Positions 10,195 through 18,176 are shown, counted from the first letter of the stretch. The stretch: 40,741 nt of DNA from Paracoccus binzhouensis (GCF_016446475.1 NZ_JAEHFP010000036.1:1-40741); one strand, 5' to 3'. The notes: a model not told the origin generated them from the sequence alone. A program made the numbers and translations.

Positions 10195-11337
10195 ATGAGC
10201 TATCTGAACTATCATGTCGCCCAGGTGCCCACGGGCTGGCGCAAGATCCTGCACCTGAACTGGCCGCTGGTCTTCCTGGTCACCGCGGTCAGCTGCATCG
10301 GCTTCCTGATGCTCTATTCCGTCTCGGGCGGGGATATCGACCGATGGGCCGGGCCGCAGATGCAGCGCTTCGCCGTCGGCATGGTGGTGATGTTCGCGCT
10401 GGCCTTCGTGCCGATCTGGTTCTGGCGCTCGATCTCGGTCGCCTCCTATGTGATCTGCGTGCTGCTGCTGGTGCTGGTCGAGGTGATGGGCCATGTCGGC
10501 ATGGGCGCGCAGCGCTGGCTGGTGCTGGGGCCGATCCGCATCCAGCCGTCCGAGCTGACCAAGGTGGCCTTCGTGATGACGCTGGCCGCCTATTACGACT
10601 GGCTGCCGGTCGAGAAGGTCTCGCGCCCGTTCTGGGTGCTGGTGCCGGTGGTGCTGATCCTGCTGCCGACGGGGCTGGTGCTGATGCAGCCCGACCTGGG
10701 CACCTCGATCATGCTGGTCGCCGGCGGCGGCATCGTCATGTTCGCGGCCGGGGTCAGCCTGTGGTATTTCGCCGCCGTGATCGCCATCGTGGTCGCCGGC
10801 ATCACCGCGGTGATGGAAAGCCGGGGCACCGACTGGCAGCTTCTGCACGACTACCAGTTCAAGCGCATCGACACCTTCCTCGATCCCGGCTCGGACCCCT
10901 TGGGCGCCGGCTACAACATCGCCCAGGCGCAGATCGCGCTGGGATCGGGCGGCTGGTCGGGGCGCGGCTTCATGCAGGGCACGCAGTCGCGGCTGAACTT
11001 CCTGCCGGAAAAGCATACCGACTTCATCTTCACCTCGCTGGCCGAGGAGTTCGGCTTCGTCGGCGCATTTTCCCTGCTGATGCTCTATGTGCTGATCCTG
11101 GGCTTCTGCCTGTATTCGGCGCTGACCAACCGCGACCGCTTCGCCAGCCTGATGACCATCGGCATCGCCGGGACGTTCTTTCTGTATTTCTCGATCAATA
11201 TGGCCACGGTGATGGGGATGCTGCCCGCCAAGGGCTCGCCCCTGCCGCTGGTCAGCTATGGGGGGACCTCGCTGATGATCCTGCTGATGGGTTTCGGCAT
11301 CGTGCAATCGGCCCATGTCCACCGGCCGCGGGGCTGA
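10195..11337 (+). CDS. rodA: SEDS-family peptidoglycan glycosyltransferase RodA
   Basis: Inner-membrane SEDS polymerase that makes glycan strands for cell elongation with PBP2. 380 residues with about ten transmembrane segments. Diagnostic sequences include RWLVLGPIRIQPSELTKVAF, the catalytic-loop region FLPEKHTDFIFTSLAEEFGF and the C-terminal GMLPAKGSPLPLVSYGGTS, the FtsW/RodA signature. The ATG at 10195 is 3 nt past the mrdA stop. Linkage to mrdA and mreBCD assigns it to elongation (RodA) rather than division (FtsW). Confidence 0.96.
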   Translation: MSYLNYHVAQVPTGWRKILHLNWPLVFLVTAVSCIGFLMLYSVSGGDIDRWAGPQMQRFAVGMVVMFALAFVPIWFWRSISVASYVICVLLLVLVEVMGHVGMGAQRWLVLGPIRIQPSELTKVAFVMTLAAYYDWLPVEKVSRPFWVLVPVVLILLPTGLVLMQPDLGTSIMLVAGGGIVMFAAGVSLWYFAAVIAIVVAGITAVMESRGTDWQLLHDYQFKRIDTFLDPGSDPLGAGYNIAQAQIALGSGGWSGRGFMQGTQSRLNFLPEKHTDFIFTSLAEEFGFVGAFSLLMLYVLILGFCLYSALTNRDRFASLMTIGIAGTFFLYFSINMATVMGMLPAKGSPLPLVSYGGTSLMILLMGFGIVQSAHVHRPRG

Positions 11338-11341
11338 CCGG

Positions 11342-12262
11342 ATGAAGGTGCTGTTCGCCGCACCCGCCCGGCTGTGGGACACCTGGGCCCCCGCGCTGCG
11401 CGCCGCCTGTCCCGAGATGGACCTGCGCCGCGACGGCGATCCGGCCGGCTTCGACGCGCTGATCTATGCGCCGGGCTATCCCGAGGACGGCACGATGCTG
11501 GACTTCTCCCCCTTCATCCGCGCCCGGCTGGTGCAAAGCCTCTGGGCCGGGGTCGAGCGCATCGTGACCAACCCGACCCTGACGCAGCCGCTGTGCCGGA
11601 TGGTCGATCCGGGGCTGGCGCAGGGCATGGTGGAATATTGCAGCGGCTGGGCGCTGCGGGCGCATCTGGGCATGGATCGCCATGCCCAGGACGGGGTGTG
11701 GCGCAACCACCTGACCCCGCCGCTGGCCGCCGGGCGCGGCGTGACCGTGCTGGGCATGGGTGAACTGGGCCGGGCCGTGTCCTTGGCGCTGGCGAGCTTC
11801 GGTTTCCGCGTCACCGGCTGGTCCAACTCGGGCCGCGCGGTGCCGGGGATCGCGGTCCTGCCCGGCGCATCCCTGCCCGAGGCGCTGCGCCGGGCCGAGA
11901 TCCTGGTCGGCCTGCTGCCCGACACCGCCGAAACCCGCGGCCTGCTCGATGCCGGGCGGCTGGCGCTGTTGCCCAGGGGCGCCACGATCATCAATGCCGG
12001 GCGCGGCACGCTGATCGACGAGCCGGCGCTGATCGCGGCGCTGGACCGCGATCCCGAGGCCCGGGCGGTGCTGGACGTGTTCCGGACCGAACCGCTGCCG
12101 CCCGATCATCCCTTCTGGCGCCATCCGCAGGTGACGGTGACGCCGCATGTCGCGGCCGAGACCCGGCCCGCCAGCGCCGCCCCGGTCGCGGCCGAGAACC
12201 TGCGCCGGGCCATGCGCGGCCAGCCGCTTCTGCATCTGGTGGACCGGGCGCGCGGCTATTGA
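11342..12262 (+). CDS. 2-hydroxyacid dehydrogenase (glyoxylate/hydroxypyruvate reductase GhrA-like)
   Basis: 306-residue D-isomer-specific 2-hydroxyacid dehydrogenase that would reduce glyoxylate or hydroxypyruvate with NAD(P)H. The Rossmann motif is GMGELGRAVSLALASFGF near residues 139-156. INAGRGTLIDEPALIAAL carries the catalytic-domain signature, and the His of TPHVAAET completes the active site. The N-terminal half matches the GhrA type, with a conserved SLWAGVERI stretch. The ATG at 11342 is 4 nt after rodA, so it looks like the last gene of the cell-elongation operon even though no wall-related role is known for the family; a longer frame from 11315 overlaps rodA and is not conserved-looking. 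The substrate is not determined. Confidence 0.85.
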   Translation: MKVLFAAPARLWDTWAPALRAACPEMDLRRDGDPAGFDALIYAPGYPEDGTMLDFSPFIRARLVQSLWAGVERIVTNPTLTQPLCRMVDPGLAQGMVEYCSGWALRAHLGMDRHAQDGVWRNHLTPPLAAGRGVTVLGMGELGRAVSLALASFGFRVTGWSNSGRAVPGIAVLPGASLPEALRRAEILVGLLPDTAETRGLLDAGRLALLPRGATIINAGRGTLIDEPALIAALDRDPEARAVLDVFRTEPLPPDHPFWRHPQVTVTPHVAAETRPASAAPVAAENLRRAMRGQPLLHLVDRARGY

Positions 12263-12271
12263 GCGGCGGAT

Positions 12272-12300
12272 TTGCCGGCTGCCCCCCGGCATGCTATCCG
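12272..12300 (+). promoter_or_regulatory. Putative manC promoter with overlapping hairpin
   Basis: TTGCCG (12272-12277) and TATCCG (12295-12300) are 17 bp apart. CCCCCGG (12283-12289) and CCGGGGG (12298-12304) form a 7-bp stem overlapping the -10, which could instead end transcription of the mre operon. There is no U-tract. Confidence 0.35.
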
Positions 12301-12407
12301 GGGGCAAGCCCCGCCGCCCCGACGGTTTGCGCAGCTTGCGCGCCAAGGGCCGCCGGCGGATAACGAAGCGGATGCAAACGGCCCCCGGGGCCGATGGAGC
12401 GATTTTG

Positions 12408-13829
12408 ATGGCGATCACCCCCGTTCTTCTGGCCGGAGGCTCGGGCACCCGGCTGTGGCCCGTCTCGCGCAAGAGCTTTCCCAAGCAATTCGCGCCGCTG
12501 GTGGGCGAGGAAAGCCTGTTCCAGGCCTCGGCACGGCGGCTTCACGGCCCGCGTTACGCGCGGCCCCTGGTGATGACCAATGCCGATTTCCGCTTCATCG
12601 TCGCCGAGCAGCTGGACCAGATCGGCATCGCGCCCGCGGCCATCCTGATCGAGCCCGCCGGCCGCAACACCGCCCCCGCCATCCTGGCCGCGGCGCTGAG
12701 CGCCGCCGAGCAGGATCCCGATGCGGTGCTGCTGGTGGCGCCCTCGGACCATGTGGTGCCCGATGCCGATGCCTTCGGCCGCGCCGTCGATCTGGGCCTG
12801 CCCGCAGCAACGGCCGGCCGCATCGTCACCTTCGGCATCACCCCCACCCGCCCCGAGACCGGCTATGGCTACATGGAGGCCGAGGCGACCGGCGAAGGCC
12901 CGGTGACGCTGAAGCGCTTCGTGGAAAAGCCCGATGCCGAGAAGGCGGCACGGATGATCGCGCAGGGCAATTTCCTGTGGAATGCCGGGATCTTCCTGTT
13001 CGCCGCCAAGACCATGATCGAGGCCTTCGAGGCCCATGCGCCGGAATACCTGGCGCCGGTCAGGGCAGCGCTAGCCGAGGCCCATGCCGACCTGGGCTTC
13101 CTGCGGCTGGCGCCCGAACCCTGGGAGCGGCTGCCCGACCGCTCGGTCGATTACGCGGTGCTGGAAAAGGCCGCGAACCTGTCGGTGGTGCGCTTCTCGG
13201 GGCATTGGTCCGACCTCGGCGGCTGGGACGCGGTCTGGCGCGAGACGCAAGAGGCCGTCCCGGCCGAGCGCGGTGCCGTGACCGACGACCGCTCGACCGC
13301 CATCGATTGCGACAACGTGCTGCTGCGCTCGCAGGACGAGGGGATGGAGGTGGTGGGCATCGGCCTGAAGGACGTGATGGTCGTGGCCACCAAGGATGCG
13401 GTGCTGGTCGCCGGCATGGACCGCGCGCAGGAGGTCCGGCAGGCGGTCTCGGCCCTGAAGGAAAAGGGCGCCCGCCAGGCCGAGAGCTTCCTGCGCGACC
13501 ACCGCCCCTGGGGCTGGTTCGAGACGCTGGCGCTGGCCGACCGCTTCCAGGTCAAGCGCATCGTCGTCAACCCGGGCGGCGCGCTGTCGCTGCAATCGCA
13601 TTTCCACCGCTCGGAACACTGGATCGTGGTCTCGGGCACCGCGCGGGTGACGGTGAACGACACGGTGACGCTGGTGACCGAGAACCAGTCGATCTACGTG
13701 CCGCTGGGCGCCGTGCACCGGATGGAGAACCCCGGCAAGGTGCCGATGGTGCTGATCGAGGTGCAGACCGGCGCCTATCTGGGCGAAGACGACATCGTGC
13801 GCTACGAGGATGTCTATTCCCGCGACTGA
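12408..13829 (+). CDS. manC: Mannose-1-phosphate guanylyltransferase / mannose-6-phosphate isomerase
   Basis: Bifunctional enzyme of GDP-mannose synthesis for surface polysaccharides. 473 residues. The N-terminal nucleotidyltransferase domain starts with LLAGGSGTRLWPVSRKSFPK (residues about 6-25), with VEKPDAEKA further on. The C-terminal type II mannose-6-phosphate isomerase domain is a cupin with RPWGWFETL, FQVKRIVVNPGG and SHFHRSEHWIVVSGTARV, where the His residues bind metal. The ATG at 12408 has GGAG 9 nt upstream; an in-frame ATG at 12372 would add 12 unlike residues. It is separated from the mre operon by 145 nt. Fits with a nearby putative glycosyltransferase, but no polysaccharide cluster is visible. 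Confidence 0.93.
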   Translation: MAITPVLLAGGSGTRLWPVSRKSFPKQFAPLVGEESLFQASARRLHGPRYARPLVMTNADFRFIVAEQLDQIGIAPAAILIEPAGRNTAPAILAAALSAAEQDPDAVLLVAPSDHVVPDADAFGRAVDLGLPAATAGRIVTFGITPTRPETGYGYMEAEATGEGPVTLKRFVEKPDAEKAARMIAQGNFLWNAGIFLFAAKTMIEAFEAHAPEYLAPVRAALAEAHADLGFLRLAPEPWERLPDRSVDYAVLEKAANLSVVRFSGHWSDLGGWDAVWRETQEAVPAERGAVTDDRSTAIDCDNVLLRSQDEGMEVVGIGLKDVMVVATKDAVLVAGMDRAQEVRQAVSALKEKGARQAESFLRDHRPWGWFETLALADRFQVKRIVVNPGGALSLQSHFHRSEHWIVVSGTARVTVNDTVTLVTENQSIYVPLGAVHRMENPGKVPMVLIEVQTGAYLGEDDIVRYEDVYSRD

Positions 13830-13855
13830 TCGCGGTTTCGTGCCCGAGGCATGGC

Positions 13856-13894
13856 TTGCGGCAGGGATGCGCGCCGTCTAACCATGGCGCGCAT
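13856..13894 (+). promoter_or_regulatory. Putative promoter overlapped by a 9-bp inverted repeat
   Basis: TTGCGG (13856-13861) and CTAACC (13878-13883) are 16 bp apart, the same pattern as TTGCGA/CTAACA before pepN. A perfect 9-bp inverted repeat, ATGCGCGCC (13867-13875) and GGCGCGCAT (13886-13894), brackets the -10. It could be an operator for the downstream binding protein or a terminator for manC. Confidence 0.35.
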
Positions 13895-13907
13895 GGGGCG
13901 TGACGCG

Positions 13908-14915
13908 ATGATGAAATCCCTGATCCCGGCCATGGCTCTGATCCTGGCCACCGCGCTTGGCGCGCGGGCCGAGGGCCTGACCGTGCAGCTGCGCGGCCCG
14001 GCCCTGGCCGAATCCGCCGGCTTCCTGATGGCCGAGACCCGCGGCTTCTATGCCGAGGAAGGGCTGGAGGTGGAACTGCGCCCCGCCGACACCGCCCCGC
14101 CCTTCGAGGCGATGGCCCGCGGCGCGGTCGATGTCGCCGTGGCCTGGATGCCGCCCGCGCTGGTGGCGCGGGAAAACGGCCTGCCGCTGGTCAACGTCGC
14201 ACAGATCTTCGCTCGTCCTGCCCTGCGGATGACCTGCCGGGCCGACGCCGGGGTGGCCTCGGCCGCCGACCTGCGCGGCAAGACCCTGGGCAGCTGGTTC
14301 GGCGGCACGGAATACCCGCTGCTCGCCTGGCTGAACCGACTGGGGCTGGAACCCGATGACAGCCTCGAAGGGGTGGCGCTGCTGGCGCAATGGCCGGGGG
14401 CCGAGATGCTGCGCCACAAGCAGGCCGCCTGCATCAGCACGCTGAGCTATGACCCCGCCCAGGGCGAGGGGCTGGTGCGGCTGGACCCGCGCGACCAGGG
14501 CGCCGACCTGCTCGAGGACGGGCTTTACGTCCTGCCGCAGCACCTGGCCGAACCCGCGGCGCGCGAGCGGCTGGCGCGGTTCCTGCGCGCCAGCATGCGC
14601 GGCTGGCGCGAGGCGGTGGCCCGGCCCGAGGAAACCGCCCGGCTGATCCTGGGCCCCGATCCCGACCCGGGCGCCCTGCGCCGCCAGGCCGCGATGCTGC
14701 GCGGCATCGCGCCGCTGCTTTCGCCCGGCGGCGCGCTGGACGAGGCGGCATATCGCCGCACGGTCGAGGCACTGCGCACCGGCGGCGCCGGGGCGGTGCT
14801 GCGCCACGATCCGGCAGCCGCCTTCACCCACGAAATCAGCGACCTGGCGGCACGGCCCGAAGCCGCAGCCAGCAACGGAACCGGCAGCGGGACCGGCACC
14901 GCCCAGACCCCCTGA
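13908..14915 (+). CDS. ABC-type substrate-binding protein, NMT1/SsuA-like
   Basis: 335 residues. A signal peptide is clear: MMKSLIPAMALILATALGARA, with likely cleavage after ARA near residue 21. The mature protein begins with GLTVQLRGPALAESAGFLMA, then RGFYAEEGLEVELRPAD and GAVDVAVAWMPPAL, the pattern of NMT1/THI5-like and SsuA/TauA periplasmic binding proteins for sulfonates, nitrate-like anions or thiamine precursors. The ligand cannot be told from sequence. No permease or ATPase gene lies nearby, so it is an orphan receptor here. The last 25 residues are Gly/Thr/Ala-rich. The start at 13908 has GGGG about 9 nt upstream; an ATG at 13884 lies within the inverted repeat and is less likely. 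Confidence 0.8.
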   Translation: MMKSLIPAMALILATALGARAEGLTVQLRGPALAESAGFLMAETRGFYAEEGLEVELRPADTAPPFEAMARGAVDVAVAWMPPALVARENGLPLVNVAQIFARPALRMTCRADAGVASAADLRGKTLGSWFGGTEYPLLAWLNRLGLEPDDSLEGVALLAQWPGAEMLRHKQAACISTLSYDPAQGEGLVRLDPRDQGADLLEDGLYVLPQHLAEPAARERLARFLRASMRGWREAVARPEETARLILGPDPDPGALRRQAAMLRGIAPLLSPGGALDEAAYRRTVEALRTGGAGAVLRHDPAAAFTHEISDLAARPEAAASNGTGSGTGTAQTP

Positions 14916-14967
14916 CCTCTCCCCTGCCCTCTTGCCGCGGCGCGGCGGTCCGGGCATGAGGGGGCGC

Positions 14968-15576
14968 ATGAGCGAGAATGGTTCCCCAGCGCGCCACAGC
15001 GCCATCGAGGATGCGCAGGGCCTGGCCTATGGCAGTTTCATGGCGGCCGTGGGCGTGCTGCTGCTGACGCATCTGGGCCTGGTCACCGGCCAGACCGCCG
15101 GGCTGGCGATCCTGATCTCCTATGCCACCGGCTGGGGCTTCGCGCCGGTGTTCTTCGCGGTGAACCTGCCCTTCTACTGGCTGGGCTATCGGCGGCTGGG
15201 TCTGGGCTTCATGCTGAAATCCTTCATTGCCGTGGCCGCCATGTCGGTCCTGGTGGCACTGCTGCCCCGCGGGCTGGCATTCGGCCACGTCCATCCGGCG
15301 ATCGGCGCGCTGCTGGTGGGGCTGCTGACCGGCTCGGCGCTGCTGGCGCTGTTCCGCCACGGCGCCTCGCTGGGCGGGGTGGGCATCGTCGCGCTTTACC
15401 TGCAGGACGCCACCGGCTTCCGCGCCGGCTGGACGCAGCTGATCTTCGACGCGCTGATCTTCGCCGCGGCGCTGACGCTGCGCGACGCGGCGACGGTGGC
15501 CTGGTCCTTCCTGGGGGCGCTGGTGCTGAACCTGGTGATCGCCATCAACCACCGCCGCGACCGTTACATCGTCTGA
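14968..15576 (+). CDS. YitT family membrane protein
   Basis: 202-residue polytopic inner-membrane protein with five to six hydrophobic segments. It contains a Gly-rich first segment (GSFMAAVGVLLLTHLGLVTG), the TAGLAILISYATG region and NLPFYWLGYRRLGLGFMLKS, which match the YitT (DUF161) family. The function of this family is not established; a transport role is often supposed. ATG 14968 follows GAGGGGG at good spacing; an upstream in-frame ATG at 14932 is less supported. It lies 52 nt after the binding protein on the same strand, but a functional tie is not shown. Confidence 0.8.
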   Translation: MSENGSPARHSAIEDAQGLAYGSFMAAVGVLLLTHLGLVTGQTAGLAILISYATGWGFAPVFFAVNLPFYWLGYRRLGLGFMLKSFIAVAAMSVLVALLPRGLAFGHVHPAIGALLVGLLTGSALLALFRHGASLGGVGIVALYLQDATGFRAGWTQLIFDALIFAAALTLRDAATVAWSFLGALVLNLVIAINHRRDRYIV

Positions 15577-15579
15577 AGG

Positions 15580-15595
15580 GGCGGCCTAGGCCGCC
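15580..15595. terminator. Perfect 16-bp palindrome between convergent genes
   Basis: GGCGGCCTAGGCCGCC is a perfect palindrome in the 9-nt gap between the YitT gene and the ArsC-like gene, and it contains the latter's stop codon (TAG on the minus strand). Probably a compact bidirectional terminator or a barrier against read-through; there is no U-run. Confidence 0.4.
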
Positions 15596-15930
15596 ACACC
15601 CAGCGCGCGCTTGACGTTCGCGGTCCAGCCCAGCAGGCGCTTGTCGTCCTGGACGATGGCCGGGCGCTTCATCAGCGAGGGCTTGGCCGAGAGCATCTGC
15701 AGGGGCGTGCCGGCGCGTTCCGCCTCGGACATGCCGCGCCAGGTCAGGCTGGCGCGATTGACCAGCTTCTCGCCGAAATCCGCGATCATGCGCCGCCATT
15801 CGTCCTGGTCCAGCGGCGCCTTGGCGACGTCGCGGAAATCGACCTGCCAGCCCGCCGCCTCCAGCTCGGCCTGCGCTTTCTGGCAGGTCGAGCAATGGCC
15901 AAGGCCATACATGCTGAGCCGCCCCGCCAT
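15586..15930 (-). CDS. ArsC/Spx-family thioredoxin-fold protein
   Basis: 114 residues with the ArsC/Spx fold: MYGLGHCSTCQKAQ near the N-terminus (CxxC at C13 and C16), KPSLMKRPAIV in the middle (the KRPxL-like signature of arsenate reductase relatives) and a short C-terminus. Such proteins are often annotated as arsenate reductases, but no arsenic genes are present and many members have other redox or regulatory roles; the function is uncertain. Its ATG shares one base with the stop codon of the upstream 24-residue lipoprotein (TGATG), indicating translational coupling. It converges with the YitT gene. An internal ATG six codons in (15912) is possible. Confidence 0.85.
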   Translation of the reverse strand: MAGRLSMYGLGHCSTCQKAQAELEAAGWQVDFRDVAKAPLDQDEWRRMIADFGEKLVNRASLTWRGMSEAERAGTPLQMLSAKPSLMKRPAIVQDDKRLLGWTANVKRALGVAA

Positions 15931-16004
15931 CAGACCAGCGGGACCAAGGGCACATCGCAGCCCGCCAGGGCCAGCAGCGCGCCAAGGAAGGGGATTAGTC
16001 GCAA
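15930..16004 (-). CDS. Predicted 24-residue lipoprotein, coupled to the ArsC/Spx-like gene
   Basis: A TTG codon at 16004 is preceded by a near-perfect ribosome-binding site (AGAGGAGG, spacing 6 nt). The frame encodes a positively charged start, a hydrophobic run (LIPFLGALLALA) and a lipobox L13-A14-G15-C16, then only eight further residues after the Cys (DVPLVPLV). Lipidation at C16 would leave a nine-residue lipopeptide. The stop overlaps the ATG of the ArsC/Spx-like gene by one base (TGATG). It is 31 nt downstream of the DUF3422 gene. Alternatively it is a translated leader that only drives the next gene. No function is recognised; the strong ribosome-binding site, lipobox and coupling together make translation likely. 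Confidence 0.65.
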   Translation of the reverse strand: MRLIPFLGALLALAGCDVPLVPLV

Positions 16005-16035
16005 GATCGGCCTCCTCTTTTGCCGGTTCGGAATG

Positions 16036-17331
16036 TCAATGCGGGCCGTCATGCAGCCGGGCCCGGATGCGGCGCATGCCCAGCCAGACGCTCAGCACCG
16101 CGACCGGGGTCAGGCCGGCGATCAGCACCGCCTTGTCGATATGCAGCGCATGGGCCAGCGGGTAAAGCGCATAGCCCAGCAGCCCGACGGCATAATAGCT
16201 GATCGCCACCACCGACAGCCCCTCGACCGTGTGCTGCAGCCGCAATTGCAGGTCGGCGCGGCGGTCCATGCGCTGCATCAGCTCCTGGTTCTGGGCGCTG
16301 CGCTGCACGTCGACGCGGGTGCGCAGCAACTCGCCCGCGCGCTCGCTGCGGTCCAGCATGGCGGCCAGCCGCTTCTCGGCGGATTTCACCGTGCGCATGG
16401 CCGGGTGATAGCGGCGGGCCATGAACTCGGTCAGCATCTGCCCGCCCATGAAGCGCGATTCGCGCAGCGAGGCGACGCGGTCCATGACGATGGCCTCATA
16501 GGCGGCGGTGGCGCCGAAGCGGAAGGCCTGCTGCGTGGCCGTGCGCTCCAGCCGGGCCGAGACCATCAGCAGGTCGTGCAGCACCGCCTCGGCCGGGCGG
16601 GAATCGTCGCTCATGCCCTGGACGATGTCGTTCAGCTTCGGGTCCAGCGCATTGAGCTGCTCGGTCAGCTGGCGGGCGCCGCCCAGGCCCAGCATGGACA
16701 TGGCGCGATAGGTTTCCAGATCCAGCAGCCGCTGCACGATGCGGCCGATGCGGCCCGATTGCGTGCCGGGCTTGACGAACAGCGCGAATCGCATCCATCC
16801 GTCCGGGTCGATGCGGAAATCGCCGGCGACCACCGCCGCCTCCTCGAGCACCCAGACCGAGGCGAGGCTGTCGGCCGCAAACCATTCGCGCAGCCGCGGC
16901 ATGATCCCGGCCGGATCCTCGGGCAGGAAATCGACCTGGATCATCACCGCGGCAATGCGCTTGCCCGGCGCATGGTGCTGCCAGTCATCGGGAAAGATCG
17001 CCCCGGCCGAGGGATCGAAGGGCCGCGGCGGCAAACCCGGCGCGAAGGCAGCATAGGTCACGAATTCGGTATGGCTTTCCCAGCGCAGCTGATGCCGGCC
17101 CAGCTGCGCCGTGTAATGGCCGGCGCTGGCATCAGGATGCGGCGCGCCATGGCGAGCGCAAAGCGCGGCCAGATGCGCCGCGTCGCGGGCCCGGTCGCGA
17201 TTGGCAGCGTCGCGCGGTTCCTTGATGGCCAGGAACACCGCCGTGCAGGGCGCCTTCAGTCGCGGCGAGGGCCGGGCGTGAAGCTCGTTCGCCAGGGCGT
17301 AGCGCAGCGGGTGTTCGTCCTCGTCGGTCAT
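16036..17331 (-). CDS. DUF3422 family membrane protein
   Basis: About 431 residues matching the DUF3422 family of uncharacterised proteobacterial proteins. The N-terminus carries HPLRYALANELHARPSP, a family hallmark, then a mixed soluble domain of about 350 residues (for example RWESHTEFVTY and LGGARQLTEQL) and a helical stretch. Two transmembrane segments follow near the C-terminus (VVAISYYAVGLLGYALY and AVLIAGLTPVAVLSVWLG), ending in a basic tail. Start choice is uncertain: ATG 17331 is used; in-frame ATGs at 17355 and 17358 add eight or nine residues, and neither has a good ribosome-binding site. It heads a minus-strand group with the mini-lipoprotein and the ArsC-like gene. The role is unknown. 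Confidence 0.85.
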   Translation of the reverse strand: MTDEDEHPLRYALANELHARPSPRLKAPCTAVFLAIKEPRDAANRDRARDAAHLAALCARHGAPHPDASAGHYTAQLGRHQLRWESHTEFVTYAAFAPGLPPRPFDPSAGAIFPDDWQHHAPGKRIAAVMIQVDFLPEDPAGIMPRLREWFAADSLASVWVLEEAAVVAGDFRIDPDGWMRFALFVKPGTQSGRIGRIVQRLLDLETYRAMSMLGLGGARQLTEQLNALDPKLNDIVQGMSDDSRPAEAVLHDLLMVSARLERTATQQAFRFGATAAYEAIVMDRVASLRESRFMGGQMLTEFMARRYHPAMRTVKSAEKRLAAMLDRSERAGELLRTRVDVQRSAQNQELMQRMDRRADLQLRLQHTVEGLSVVAISYYAVGLLGYALYPLAHALHIDKAVLIAGLTPVAVLSVWLGMRRIRARLHDGPH

Positions 17332-17520
17332 GTCCGCATGTTTAGCGGGCGGCATCATTCCCGCAACAGGAAAGCCCAGGGATCGGGCGGGTCTTGCAAA
17401 TCTGCCACGGCCTTGACGCAGCTGGACCGGCCGTATCAGCACTTCGTGAAGCCCGCGACATTGCCCGGCCGCGGCAAGACGGGCAAGATGCGGGAAAACA
17501 CCGGATCTCGAGGGCATCGC

Positions 17521-18030
17521 ATGACAGCTTGGCTGGGTCGTCTCGTCGCCATGGCGCTTATCCTGGGACTCGCCGCCTGCGCGCCCAGCAAGTTCAAGAC
17601 CTATTCCGGCCCGCCGGTGACGCAGATCGTGGTCAACAAGGGCGCCCGGCAGATGCTGCTGCTCAGCGGCAATACCGTGCTGAAGGCCTATCGCATCGGG
17701 CTGGGCAACGAGCCCATCGGCCACAAGCAGTTCGAGGGCGACGGCAAGACCCCCGAGGGGCTTTACTATATCGACCGCCGCAATCCCGACAGCCGCTATC
17801 ACCTGTCGATCGGCATTTCCTATCCGAACGCCCGCGATTCGGCGCTGGCGGCCTCGCTGGGGCACAGCGCCGGCAGCGACATCTTCATCCACGGCCAGGG
17901 CCCCGAGGGCCGGGCGCTGTCCAGGTTGCGGCCCGACTGGACCGCCGGCTGCATCGCTGTCACCGACGAGGAGGTCGAGGACATCTATGCCATGGTCCGC
18001 GACGGCACGCCGATCCTGATCACGCCCTGA
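17521..18030 (+). CDS. L,D-transpeptidase (YkuD-type) lipoprotein
   Basis: 169 residues. Lipoprotein signal with lipobox LAAC at residues 17-20, so lipidated at C20 and periplasm-facing. The YkuD domain follows: TQIVVNKGARQMLLL, GDGKTPEGLYYID, then H124 in FIHGQG and the catalytic DWTAGCIAV with C144. The usual S-H-G-C motif appears as T-A-G-C. Such enzymes form 3-3 cross-links in peptidoglycan or attach outer-membrane proteins to it. The ATG at 17521 is set by the signal peptide. It diverges from the DUF3422 gene across 189 nt. Confidence 0.88.
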   Translation: MTAWLGRLVAMALILGLAACAPSKFKTYSGPPVTQIVVNKGARQMLLLSGNTVLKAYRIGLGNEPIGHKQFEGDGKTPEGLYYIDRRNPDSRYHLSIGISYPNARDSALAASLGHSAGSDIFIHGQGPEGRALSRLRPDWTAGCIAVTDEEVEDIYAMVRDGTPILITP

Positions 18031-18065
18031 GATCGCGCCCGGAGAGATCGCGTCCCGAGATCGCG
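18029..18065 (+). repeat. Three direct copies of GAGATCGCG
   Basis: GAGATCGCG occurs at 18029-18037, 18044-18052 and 18057-18065, the first overlapping the stop codon of the L,D-transpeptidase gene. Short tandem copies like this could be a protein-binding array or replication slippage. Confidence 0.5.
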
Positions 18066-18176
18066 GCCGGCCCCGCTCTGCCGACGGGCGAAGGCGTGGC
18101 CCGGCCTGCGCGCAGGACTTGTATGGCAGACCTGTGCAAAAGGGCAGATACAATTCCGGGCGGCGAAGGACTACCA

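Noticed and set aside
15586..15930. Arsenic resistance locus
   Set aside because: Only an ArsC/Spx-like fold is present; there is no ArsR, ArsB or Acr3 gene and no other arsenic marker, so a resistance role is not supported.
17412..17432. TTGACG with TATCAG as a promoter before the L,D-transpeptidase gene
   Set aside because: The spacing is only 15 bp, and no other support was found, so it was not listed as a feature.
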